Of a stretch of DNA of 64,000 bases, positions 17,377 to 26,287 are shown one piece after another (within the stretch, counting starts at the first letter, position 1; the number at the start of each line of letters is the position of its first letter). Position numbers and translations under genes: made by a program. The DNA comes from Wolbachia endosymbiont of Aedes albopictus (GTDB lineage: Bacteria > Pseudomonadota > Alphaproteobacteria > Rickettsiales > Anaplasmataceae). The notes under the pieces are model-generated. The model was not told where the DNA came from, made no database searches, and saw only the letters and a program-made list of their open reading frames with translations. The stretch lies in contig NZ_CP101657.1 of NCBI RefSeq assembly GCF_024804185.1, forward strand, positions 310,001-374,000. The letters run 5' to 3'.

Positions 17377-18216
17377 GTGAATTTACAAAGTATAATAAAA
17401 GAGTTGCAAGGTTTTTGGGCTGGTGAAGGGTGCGTTATACTTCACCCATACACATCTGAAGTTGGTGCTGGTACATTACATCCTGGAACAATTATGTCTG
17501 CAATTGATACAAAACCGACAAAAATTGCATATCTACAACCAGTAATTAGGCCAGCAGATGGACGCTATAGTGATAATCCTAATCGCTTGTATCAACATCA
17601 CCAATATCAAGTTATAATAAAGCCATCTGGTAATAATTTACAAGACGTCTATTTAGATAGCTTAAAAGCTCTTGGCATATCTACAGAAAAATATGATATT
17701 AAGTTTGTTGAAGATGATTGGGAAAACCCAAGTGTTGGTGCATCAGGACTTGGATGGGAAGTTACATGCAATGGAATGGAAGTAACACAGCTTACTTATA
17801 TACAGCAAGTTGGAGGGATTGACTGCAAGATGATTCCTGGTGAGGTGGCATATGGGTTGGAACGTTTAGCAATGTGCATACAAGATGTAGATAATGTTTA
17901 CGATATAACTTGGAACGATAACGGTGTAACTTACGGAGATATTTTTAAACAAAGAGAATATGAATTTTCTTATCTAGCGTTAGATTATTATGATACTAAA
18001 GTGGTACAGCAGCAATTTGAAGATACGGAAAAATTATGTAAGTTCCTTATTGAAAAGGAGCTACCAATGGCAGCTTATGATCAATGTATTAAAACTAGTC
18101 ACCTACTTAATCTGCTTGATGCAAGAGGTGTGCTTGGTGTCAATGAACGTACAGCGCATATTGGTAGAGTTAGAGAGCTGACAAAAAAATGTTGCGAATT
18201 GTACATGAGTAAATAG
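17377..18216 (+). CDS. glyQ: Glycyl-tRNA synthetase alpha subunit
   Basis: The 279-residue protein is the alpha chain of the heterotetrameric bacterial glycyl-tRNA synthetase and carries the class II catalytic core. Motifs such as FWAGEGCVILHPYTSEVGAG, RPADGRYSDNPNRLYQHHQYQ and GEVAYGLERLAM are intact. It starts with GTG at 17377; the family begins at this point. glyS follows 3 bp after the stop, so both subunits should be coexpressed. Confidence 0.97.
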   Translation: MNLQSIIKELQGFWAGEGCVILHPYTSEVGAGTLHPGTIMSAIDTKPTKIAYLQPVIRPADGRYSDNPNRLYQHHQYQVIIKPSGNNLQDVYLDSLKALGISTEKYDIKFVEDDWENPSVGASGLGWEVTCNGMEVTQLTYIQQVGGIDCKMIPGEVAYGLERLAMCIQDVDNVYDITWNDNGVTYGDIFKQREYEFSYLALDYYDTKVVQQQFEDTEKLCKFLIEKELPMAAYDQCIKTSHLLNLLDARGVLGVNERTAHIGRVRELTKKCCELYMSK

Positions 18217-18219
18217 CGT

Positions 18220-20313
18220 ATGTCGTTGCAGTTGTTATTTGAGTGCCTTTCAGAAGAAATACCACCGAGAATGCAGAATGTAGCTGCAACTCAAGTTAAG
18301 AGCTGTATTGCCAATGTTTTTAACAAAAATAATGTAAAATTTACATCAATGGAGGTTTTTGTAACGGCACGTCGCATTACCCTATTTGTTGACAATATAA
18401 ATGCTTTGGAGCTAAAGGATTCCAATAACGAAGTTAAGGGACCAAACATTAACGCACCAAAAATTGCTATCGAAGGTTTTTTAAGAAAATATCAGAAAAA
18501 TGAAGAAGATTTGCTCGTTCGAAAAGTAAATAATGAGGATTTTTACTTCATTAAAAGAGAAAGCTGCTCATTTAACATCAGAGAATTCCTCAAAAATCAA
18601 CTGGAGGAAATGCTCAAAAACTTTTCTTGGTTGAAGAGCATGAGATGGGGCGAAGGAAAAGAAAGGTGGGTTAGGCCAATTAAAAACATTTTATGCATTT
18701 TAAATGACGAAATAATACCTGTGTCTTTTGCAGGGATCACAGCATCTAACACAACATATGGCCATCGATTTCTCTCAAGTGATGCGGCGTTAACTATTAA
18801 AGCACCTAAAGACTATTTTGAATTGCTAGAAAAAAACAGCGTAATTCTCCAGCTGGACAAAAGAAAGCAATTTATACTAGATCAGATTAATAAATTTACA
18901 AAAGAGCAGAATTTACAACTTGAGAAAAATGATTATTTACTAAATGAATTGACAGGGCTTATAGAGTGGCCAATCGTACTGTTTGGTGAAGTGAATCAAG
19001 AAAAGTCATTTGGATTACCGAAGGAAGTAATTCTTAGTATAATTAATACGCAGCAAAAATACCTTGCTTTGAGCAATGGACAAAGAATTTCGTATTTTGT
19101 TACTGTTGTTAATGTCAACAATGATAAAGTTGTTAAAGGGCACGAAAGAATATTAGAAGCACGTCTTGCTGATGCACAATTTTTAATATCTCAAGATAAA
19201 AAGGAAAATCTAGATCATTATGTCAAAAAATTAGACTCGATATTATTCCATGCTTATCTGGGCAGCGTGGGGGAAAAGGTGAAGCGTATTACGGCTCTGT
19301 CAAAGTATATAGCTATATTTATTCCACATGCTTCGCTGATAAAAGTTGAACGTGCTGCATATTTGGCAAAAGCTGATTTGGCAACATCGATAGTAAGAGA
19401 GTTTCCAGAATTACAAGGAGTAATGGGTGGATATTATGCTTCTTATTTTCAAGAAGATAGAGAAATAGTGGAAACCATAACTGAACACTATAAGCCAATC
19501 AGATTGGAGCAAGAATGCCCTAAATCCCCCACTGCAATTACTGTGGCTATTGCAGACAAAGTGGATAGCTTAGTTGGTTTAATTGCAGCAGGTGAGAAAA
19601 TCTCTGGTTCGTATGATCAGTTTGGTTTGCGGAGAATGACAATTGGTATAATGAGGACAATACTTGAAAATAATTTGCATATTCCAATTAGACTAATGAT
19701 AGACAAGTCAGTATCTTTATATTCAAGGCTTCTATTTAATAAAAATACAACGTCAGTTGATAAGCCAAATAGAAAACAAATTTCAGAACTAGTATTTAGA
19801 TTCTGCTTAGAAAGATTCAAGGTTATTTTAAAAAATAGAGATATAAGGCAAGATATTATAGATTCAATACTACATAAAATCGATATTAATGATCTGCTGA
19901 CAGCAGAAAAGCAAACTGTTATATTGGATCGTTATCTTAGTACGCCAGAAGGTGAACAGATTCTAAGCACTTACAAAAGAGTCAGTAACATGATGAGCAA
20001 AGTAAGGAGAAGTGATGGCACTACTTATAGTGCATCTTACGGTAAGGGGTTTTTGATCGAAAATGAAGAAATTGTGCTATCAAATTGTGCTATAGCTGCT
20101 TGTAAAAACATTAAACAAGTAATAAAAAATAACCACTTTAATGCGGCACTTGATGAGCTTGCTGGTTTTGCTCCATTTATCAATCAATTTATGGACAATG
20201 TAAAGATTAACTGTGATTCTAATGAGCTAAGAAGAAACAGATTATCTTTGCTTGCGAGTATTGTTTCCACATTTCATTTAGTAGCAGATTTTAACCTCAT
20301 ACAAGTCAAGTAA
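18220..20313 (+). CDS. glyS: Glycyl-tRNA synthetase beta subunit
   Basis: GlyS (697 residues) binds tRNA-Gly and completes the enzyme. The start LLFECLSEEIPPRMQ, MRWGEGKERWVRPI, TYGHRFLS, the central region GVMGGYYASYF, and the C-terminal DALR-like anticodon domain (about 570-690) are all present. It is coupled to glyQ upstream and followed after 7 bp by uvrC. Confidence 0.96.
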   Translation: MSLQLLFECLSEEIPPRMQNVAATQVKSCIANVFNKNNVKFTSMEVFVTARRITLFVDNINALELKDSNNEVKGPNINAPKIAIEGFLRKYQKNEEDLLVRKVNNEDFYFIKRESCSFNIREFLKNQLEEMLKNFSWLKSMRWGEGKERWVRPIKNILCILNDEIIPVSFAGITASNTTYGHRFLSSDAALTIKAPKDYFELLEKNSVILQLDKRKQFILDQINKFTKEQNLQLEKNDYLLNELTGLIEWPIVLFGEVNQEKSFGLPKEVILSIINTQQKYLALSNGQRISYFVTVVNVNNDKVVKGHERILEARLADAQFLISQDKKENLDHYVKKLDSILFHAYLGSVGEKVKRITALSKYIAIFIPHASLIKVERAAYLAKADLATSIVREFPELQGVMGGYYASYFQEDREIVETITEHYKPIRLEQECPKSPTAITVAIADKVDSLVGLIAAGEKISGSYDQFGLRRMTIGIMRTILENNLHIPIRLMIDKSVSLYSRLLFNKNTTSVDKPNRKQISELVFRFCLERFKVILKNRDIRQDIIDSILHKIDINDLLTAEKQTVILDRYLSTPEGEQILSTYKRVSNMMSKVRRSDGTTYSASYGKGFLIENEEIVLSNCAIAACKNIKQVIKNNHFNAALDELAGFAPFINQFMDNVKINCDSNELRRNRLSLLASIVSTFHLVADFNLIQVK

Positions 20314-20320
20314 TGGATAA

Positions 20321-22141
20321 ATGTTCAAGCAATATAAAGAACAGATAAAATTATCTCCGCAGTCTTGTGGTGTGTATAAGATGATTGGAGATAAGAATAA
20401 AGTTTTATACATTGGTAAAGCAAAAAACTTGAAATCGAGATTATCTGACTACCTTCAATTCGAAAACCTTTCTGAACGAATTAGAGTTATGCTCTCACAG
20501 GTTGTTAAGGTTGAAATATTCATCACTGAGAATGAAATCGAAGCACTGCTTCTTGAAGCACAGTTAATAAAATCATTGAAACCACTTTATAATATTGTGC
20601 TCAAGGATGGAAGATCTTATCCTTATATAACGATTTCCAAGCACGATTATCCAAGAATAGCAAAATATAGAGGCAAATTTAAGAAGAATGAGTTTCATTA
20701 TTATGGTCCCTTTACATCTGCTGCTGCTGTTAAGCAAACTATATTGTCATTGCAAAAAGCTTTTCTCCTAAGAGTATGTTCAGATCAATACTTTTCCTCA
20801 ACAAAAAGACCATGTATTGAATATCAAATTAAGCGCTGCTCAGCACCATGCATAAATAAAATCACAAAAGACAACTACTGCCAATCAGTAAAACATGCAC
20901 GAAATACATTGCTTGGAAAAAGTAAGAAAGTGAAAGAACAGTTACTTTTCACAATGAGAAAGTGCAGCAGTGAAGAAAACTATGAGCTTGCTGCTATATA
21001 TAGAGATCGGGTAAAGTTTCTTGAGCAAGTTCAAATACAGCACACGGATTTTTCTTTTGAAAAAGATGCAGATTTCTTCAGTATTGTACGTGAAGAGGAT
21101 CTAGCATGTATTAGTGTGTTATCGTTCAGAAATAAAGACAACTATGGCAGCACTCCTTACTTTGCCGAGAACTGTGGTGATCACTCAAATGATGAAATTT
21201 TATCCACCTTTTTGGTCAACTTTTATAATTCAGCTAACATACCTCCAATACAAATTTACGTTCCAGATTCTATTGTGGATAAGGAAATTATAGAACAAGC
21301 ACTATATAAGGTTGCTCAAAAGCCAGTAAAAGTTCTGCATGCAAAGAATAAAAAAGAGCGTGATTTATTGAAATTTGTTTATGATAACTCTCAGCATAGC
21401 TTAGAGCAGAAGCTTATCGATTATAGAAATAACCTAGAAAAGCTTGAGGAGCTTAGCAAAGTTTTCTTGTTACCAAGTATTCCAAAGCGTATCGAGGTTT
21501 ATGATAATAGCCATATTTCTGGAAGCCAGCAAATTGGTGTAATGGTTGTTGCAGGGCAGGAGGGTTTTTTAAAAAGTGAGTACAGGAAATTTACTATAAA
21601 AGAAGAAATTTCAGGCGATGACTATAAAATGATGAAAGAAGTGCTGACCAGACGTTTCTCCGGCAAGATAAAGGACATAATTCCTGATTTTCTATTGATT
21701 GATGGTGGGCCTGGGCATGTTTCCATAGTACAGAATGTACTGGAAGTATTGAATATAAACGTTCCTTTTACTTGTATGGCAAAAGGTCCTGATCGTAACG
21801 CAGGAAATGAAACATTTTATATGCTGGGCAGGGAAGAATTCAGTCTGGCAAATGACAGCAAAGTCATGCTTTACTTACAATTGCTGCGTAATGAAGCTCA
21901 CCGCTTTGTGATAACTTCACATAGAAAAAAACGCGATAAACAGTTTATAGTTTCACAATTAAGCAAAATACCCGGCATTGGCAACAAAAGGAAAAAGGCG
22001 TTGATGTCTTATTTTGGTTCAGTGAAAAATATAAGCAAAGCTTCTCTGGCTGAAATTCAAAACGTACATGGAATTAGTAAAGGTTTAGCAGAAGTCATTC
22101 TTAAACACGTGAATTATAAGAGAGGGGTGCTCTTAACCTGA
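20321..22141 (+). CDS. uvrC: Excinuclease ABC subunit C
   Basis: UvrC makes the dual incisions in nucleotide excision repair. The 606-residue protein has the GIY-YIG nuclease domain (CGVYKMIGDKNKVLYIGKA), a Cys-rich region, the UVR/UvrB-binding motif (ENYELAAIYRDRVKFLEQ, about 218-236), the RNase H-like endonuclease domain (VYDNSHISGSQQIGVMVV, LIDGGPGHV) and C-terminal helix-hairpin-helix repeats (PGIGNKRKKALMSYFGS). Both nuclease domains look complete. It reads with glyQS and ends 50 bp before the convergent cvpA. Confidence 0.96.
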   Translation: MFKQYKEQIKLSPQSCGVYKMIGDKNKVLYIGKAKNLKSRLSDYLQFENLSERIRVMLSQVVKVEIFITENEIEALLLEAQLIKSLKPLYNIVLKDGRSYPYITISKHDYPRIAKYRGKFKKNEFHYYGPFTSAAAVKQTILSLQKAFLLRVCSDQYFSSTKRPCIEYQIKRCSAPCINKITKDNYCQSVKHARNTLLGKSKKVKEQLLFTMRKCSSEENYELAAIYRDRVKFLEQVQIQHTDFSFEKDADFFSIVREEDLACISVLSFRNKDNYGSTPYFAENCGDHSNDEILSTFLVNFYNSANIPPIQIYVPDSIVDKEIIEQALYKVAQKPVKVLHAKNKKERDLLKFVYDNSQHSLEQKLIDYRNNLEKLEELSKVFLLPSIPKRIEVYDNSHISGSQQIGVMVVAGQEGFLKSEYRKFTIKEEISGDDYKMMKEVLTRRFSGKIKDIIPDFLLIDGGPGHVSIVQNVLEVLNINVPFTCMAKGPDRNAGNETFYMLGREEFSLANDSKVMLYLQLLRNEAHRFVITSHRKKRDKQFIVSQLSKIPGIGNKRKKALMSYFGSVKNISKASLAEIQNVHGISKGLAEVILKHVNYKRGVLLT

Positions 22142-22191
22142 CACATATGGCTTTTTGAATACTCCCAATGAACATGTTTATAAATAAATAT

Positions 22192-22797
22192 TTACTCTTC
22201 TTTTTTATTGTTTTTGGGTTTTTCTTGATCAACCATTTCTCCACCGATCTCTTTTATTTTTAGTATCAACAACTCTGGCACATACATGTCAATTACTTCT
22301 TCTGCTGTCACAAATAAAGCCCGATAAGAGTGTGAATTTATTATCCAATTAGGCAATATGTCTTCTGCTTTTATTTCAGAATGTTCCTCTTTTTTGCCAT
22401 ATTCTTTTTTGTCATATACTGTATAGCAATATAAGTGCACAGCAAAAAATAATACATAAGAGAGCAATATTCCTTTAAGCACTCCGAGAAAGATTCCAGT
22501 AACTCTATCGATAAACCCCAACCTTATGGGTGATAATATGTACATTAGCCAGTTGTTTATTATCATGAATATAAGATTAAGTATAATAAATACAGAGATT
22601 GTAGAAAGTATGTTTAGTATAACTTTAGAATCAAAATATTTACTATAATTCGGAGTGAAAAAATCATAGTGATTAGCTGTCAGAAAAATTGATAAAAATA
22701 GAAACATTAGTGCGCATAGCTCTTTTATAAAACCTCTAGTTACCGAGATTATTACGCATAGAACAACAATGAAGATAATTAGGCTATCGAAAAGCAT
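22192..22797 (-). CDS. cvpA: CvpA family membrane protein
   Basis: The 201-residue protein has four N-terminal membrane segments (residues 1-120) and starts like CvpA (DSLIIFIVVLCVIISVTRGFIKE), with the RLGFIDRVTGIFLGVLKGILL element of the family. CvpA proteins are named from colicin V production and are often near purF; their biochemical role is uncertain. The C-terminal 80 residues are polar, Lys/Glu-rich and end KPKNNKKEE. A 57-bp gap separates it from ribE upstream on the same strand. Confidence 0.82.
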   Translation of the reverse strand: MLFDSLIIFIVVLCVIISVTRGFIKELCALMFLFLSIFLTANHYDFFTPNYSKYFDSKVILNILSTISVFIILNLIFMIINNWLMYILSPIRLGFIDRVTGIFLGVLKGILLSYVLFFAVHLYCYTVYDKKEYGKKEEHSEIKAEDILPNWIINSHSYRALFVTAEEVIDMYVPELLILKIKEIGGEMVDQEKPKNNKKEE

Positions 22798-22854
22798 ATT
22801 TTATATCTATATGGTTTTCAAGATATAATAGTTGTAAATAATAAGGTTGTAAAA

Positions 22855-23451
22855 TTAATTGTATTTATGCTGCATCAATTGATCTAAATACCTAGCGATC
22901 ATGTCAATTTCTAAATTCAGATAATCATTTATTTTGTTGTACTGAAAAGTTGTATTTTCCCATGTATAGGGAATTATATTTACTATAAATTCCTGATTAA
23001 TAACTGAATTCACTGTGAGGGAAACCCCATTTAGTGTAACGGAGCCTTTTTTTGCAACAAATTTAATTAATTCTTGTGGGCACGATAGTTTGATTTCATG
23101 AGAATCTAAATTTCGTTCGATTGTTAAAATTTTTACTATCCCATCAACATGACCCTGAACTAGGTGGCCATCGATCTTATCGCTTAATCTCATTGCTTGT
23201 TCGAGATTTATTTTTTTGCCTATTTTCCACGTATTTAAGTTAGAAACCTTCATAGTTTCTTGAGACGTTTGGACTGTAAATATGTCGCTCATTATATCAA
23301 CAACAGTTAAACACACACCAGAGCAAGCTATTGAATTTCCTTTGTTTATAGAGGGTAAATTTTGTGTTTTGATATGGAAAATTTGATCAGAGTTGGAGTG
23401 AGTGATAGTATCAGCTATAGTCCCGATATCCGTGATAATTCCTTTAAACAT
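22855..23451 (-). CDS. ribE: Riboflavin synthase alpha chain
   Basis: RibE dismutates 6,7-dimethyl-8-ribityllumazine to riboflavin. The 198 residues form the two lumazine-binding repeats of the family: MFKGIITDIGTI..IACSGVCLTVV in the first half and HLVQGHVDGI..VTLNGVSLTVN in the second. Length is normal. Wolbachia riboflavin synthesis is often discussed in relation to host B-vitamin supply; that link is from general knowledge, not from this window. Confidence 0.95.
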   Translation of the reverse strand: MFKGIITDIGTIADTITHSNSDQIFHIKTQNLPSINKGNSIACSGVCLTVVDIMSDIFTVQTSQETMKVSNLNTWKIGKKINLEQAMRLSDKIDGHLVQGHVDGIVKILTIERNLDSHEIKLSCPQELIKFVAKKGSVTLNGVSLTVNSVINQEFIVNIIPYTWENTTFQYNKINDYLNLEIDMIARYLDQLMQHKYN

Positions 23452-23515
23452 ATGGTGAAAATAAATAATTTTACCATGAAAAATTTTTTACAACAACTTA
23501 CTTCTATTTTGTTAT

Positions 23516-23680
23516 AGCTAAAGTAATTCTGGTTTACCGACGATTTAAAAAACGACAAATTCGTCATTCCGCCGCTTATTAGTGGGATCTATGTGAGATA
23601 CCGTAACGGTATGACGTAGGACTGCTGTCATCCCGCTGCTTGTTAGCGGGATCTATCCGCGGCGATATGACGTAGGAAAA
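23516..23680 (+). repeat. Dispersed repeat with AGCTAAAGT tail plus CCGCTGC unit
   Basis: AGCTAAAGTAATTC..TTTACCG..AAAACGACAAATTCGTCATTCCGCC (23516-23573) followed by CCGTAACGG-type palindromes matches the minus-strand unit at 4510-4624 and the unit at 57318-57410. A second unit ATCCCGCTGCTTGTTAGCGGGAT lies at 23629-23651. It separates ribE from the gene at 23692 and reaches its stop codon. Confidence 0.72.
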
Positions 23681-23691
23681 CTGAGCCTGCA

Positions 23692-25098
23692 CTAGCTATA
23701 GGCGCGAGAAAGGGGATCGTTTTTACTTACTTGCTTAACAGATTCTATAGAATATTCAGAATATATAAAGTAAGCTAGACTCAAAACACATAATGTAATC
23801 AATGTTGGTAACCCTATGTTCAATGCTAACCCAATATTTTCTCTTTTTTCTGGTGGCACTAATACTTTTAACATTGACACTTTTCCTAATCGAAAATGCC
23901 ATAAGCAAAGTGTTGATGCAGATGCTACTATTATAAATAGACAAAAATAAGCCTTTTTTGAGGAAAATACAGTTTTTAATGGTGATTTGAGTGTAATGTT
24001 AGTAAGTGGTAGAGTTTTAGCTTCATTTGTTGCTGGTGAAGGATCTTTAATTGGTAAAGGGTTTGTAGATTTATGAGGAGTATTTTTATGTTGCATAGGA
24101 GGTTGCTGTATATAAACACCTGAAACTAATTTGAGCAATTGCTCTTTCTTTTTATATACTTGCTTATGTAAATACTCTTTTGGAAAAGAAGACTTGCCAG
24201 CTAATTGTGGTATTTCTAGTATTTCTAATACTTCTGATATCTCACCTGACTCTAATATTTCATGTAATTGTTTATCTTGAAAATAAACAATATTGAATAT
24301 TGAGTTAAAAACATTGCGAAATGTTTCTGGATCTTGATTTTTGTATCCATTCATCACTTCAATAAATATTTCATTGAGTTTTTTTCCCCTGCGCTCAATC
24401 TGGTTATCTAACATAGCTACTCTAGCATCATTTTGTGCTTGTTTTATGGCTAATTGTTTTTCTTTCTCTGATAGTTCTTTGGTTTGCTTTTTTGACTTCT
24501 TTTTTCTGTTAGCCTTAAAATACTCTGTGTGCGAAGTAGTTTGACCTACATTCCGTTCTGCTTCTTTTACTTGTAGTGTAACTTGACTCTGTTCCTCATT
24601 TTCAGTTTTTTCTGCATGTTTTAGCTTTTCATTTAAAAATGACCCTATTTGGTGCAAATTATCTAAGTTAATGTCTTTAACATTTGTTTGTAGTATGATT
24701 GTTATTCCTTGCAGAAGGATTTGAGGCGGAGCATTATTTACGAATTCTTCTACAGTTTTATCACTATTAGTTTTACAGTAGTTATTATATAATTCACTGC
24801 TTTCTTTTGGTACTTTTATGTTGACTGTAAAATTTTTTTCCCGAGAAAGGCAGATTTTAAAAAAATCAATTAAAGATTTTATTTGAAATGGTCTTGTATT
24901 AAAGGTGTCTTTACCTGTTGCTGTTAGCTCAAATGAAAATTCTTGTATATTACTTTCAATACTTCTCGAGCGAATGGTACTGATCTTAATTATTTTGCTA
25001 GAAAATGCTTTACTTATGTTTTTAGATCTTTCCTTAAAGAACTTAGGTAAATCCTCTATTTTGTATTTATTATAAGTTTCAGTGTCACTGTTGTGCAT
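23692..25098 (-). CDS. Unrecognised protein with coiled polar region and two C-terminal membrane segments
   Basis: I do not recognise a family for this 468-residue protein. It has no signal peptide. Residues 1-160 are mixed alpha/beta; residues about 165-255 are rich in Lys, Glu and Gln (KKKSKKQTKELSEKEKQLAI) and probably helical or coiled; about 330-365 is Pro/Thr-rich. Two membrane segments lie near 383-402 and 424-446, leaving a short polar tail. This suggests a protein anchored by its C-terminus with a large soluble head. It stands alone between repeats and pheS and is divergent from pheS with a 145-bp AT-rich gap. It may be lineage-specific. Confidence 0.72.
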   Translation of the reverse strand: MHNSDTETYNKYKIEDLPKFFKERSKNISKAFSSKIIKISTIRSRSIESNIQEFSFELTATGKDTFNTRPFQIKSLIDFFKICLSREKNFTVNIKVPKESSELYNNYCKTNSDKTVEEFVNNAPPQILLQGITIILQTNVKDINLDNLHQIGSFLNEKLKHAEKTENEEQSQVTLQVKEAERNVGQTTSHTEYFKANRKKKSKKQTKELSEKEKQLAIKQAQNDARVAMLDNQIERRGKKLNEIFIEVMNGYKNQDPETFRNVFNSIFNIVYFQDKQLHEILESGEISEVLEILEIPQLAGKSSFPKEYLHKQVYKKKEQLLKLVSGVYIQQPPMQHKNTPHKSTNPLPIKDPSPATNEAKTLPLTNITLKSPLKTVFSSKKAYFCLFIIVASASTLCLWHFRLGKVSMLKVLVPPEKRENIGLALNIGLPTLITLCVLSLAYFIYSEYSIESVKQVSKNDPLSRAYS

Positions 25099-25243
25099 GG
25101 TTGATACAGCAAATTCATCAACGTAAAGGTAAATAAAAAAAACTAATTGGTCAATAAATTAATAATTAAAATGGGACAGTTTTTAGATTGTTGATGCTAT
25201 TCAAGATTTTACTATAATTAAAGTTTAAGCCAGCGTTTCTAAG

Positions 25244-26287
25244 ATGAATAAAGAGCTACTGAATGAAATACCTTCACTTGAAGATAAAGCGGTCTCTGAA
25301 ATTGAGAATGCTTCTTCTTTACAAGATTTAGAAAAAGTCAGGCTATCATATTTGGGAAAAAAGGGTGTAATTAAAGCTTATTTTGACAACTTAAAAGAGA
25401 TAGAAGACGCAGGAAAAAAGCGCAATTTAGGCGAAGTTATCAACGTTTTACGTAATAAGCTAGATCAGCTTATAATGAATAAGGAAAATGCACTAAAAGC
25501 CAAAGAAGTTAACTTTAAATTGCAGAATGAGGCGGTTGATATCACGTTGCCCGTTAGACCAGAAAAAATGGGCAAGGTCCATCCACTCAGTAAGGTTATA
25601 AATGAAGTAAAGCTTATTTTTGCACATATGGGTTTTAAAGCAGTTGATGGCCCTGACATTGAAGATGAGTTTCATGTATTTGATGCACTGAATACTCCAA
25701 GTCACCACCCTGCGCGGGAGGAGCAAGATACCTTCTACTTAAAGAACAAAATAAACAACAAAAGAATGGTGCTGCGCACTCATACCTCATCTGTGGAGAT
25801 CAGAACTATGGAAAAAGCGAAAACTTTTCCGATTAAAATCGTATCTCCTGGTAGAGTATACAGAAACGACTTTGATGCAACTCACACCCCTATGTTCCAT
25901 CAAATAGAGGGGTTATATGTCAATGAGAATGTCAATATGGGCCAGTTAAAATTTACTATTCATCACTTCCTTAATAAGTTTTTTGGAGATAAAGGGCTGA
26001 AGATACGTTTTCGTAATAGTTTTTTCCCTTTTACCGAGCCTTCTGCAGAAGTGGACATAAGTTATAAAGGTAGTAAATGGATAGAAATACTGGGATGCGG
26101 TATGACGCATCCCAATGTTTTTCAAAATGTTGGAATAGACCATACTAAATACAACGGTTTTGCGTTTGGTATTGGTATAGAAAGGCTTGCAATGCTAAAA
26201 TATCAAATTGGCGACTTAAGGAGCTTCTATGACAACAAAATCAGCTGGCTTGATCATTACGGTTTTCATTTTTCATCTTTAAGATAA
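25244..26287 (+). CDS. pheS: Phenylalanyl-tRNA synthetase alpha subunit
   Basis: PheS (347 residues) carries the catalytic class II core. The N-terminal coiled coil, HPLSKVINEVKLIFAHMGF, RTHTSSVEIRTM, MFHQIEGLYV and the C-terminal motif 3 GFAFGIGIERLAMLKY are clear. The beta subunit gene pheT is not next to it, as the following gene is glmU starting one base after the stop. Confidence 0.96.
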   Translation: MNKELLNEIPSLEDKAVSEIENASSLQDLEKVRLSYLGKKGVIKAYFDNLKEIEDAGKKRNLGEVINVLRNKLDQLIMNKENALKAKEVNFKLQNEAVDITLPVRPEKMGKVHPLSKVINEVKLIFAHMGFKAVDGPDIEDEFHVFDALNTPSHHPAREEQDTFYLKNKINNKRMVLRTHTSSVEIRTMEKAKTFPIKIVSPGRVYRNDFDATHTPMFHQIEGLYVNENVNMGQLKFTIHHFLNKFFGDKGLKIRFRNSFFPFTEPSAEVDISYKGSKWIEILGCGMTHPNVFQNVGIDHTKYNGFAFGIGIERLAMLKYQIGDLRSFYDNKISWLDHYGFHFSSLR

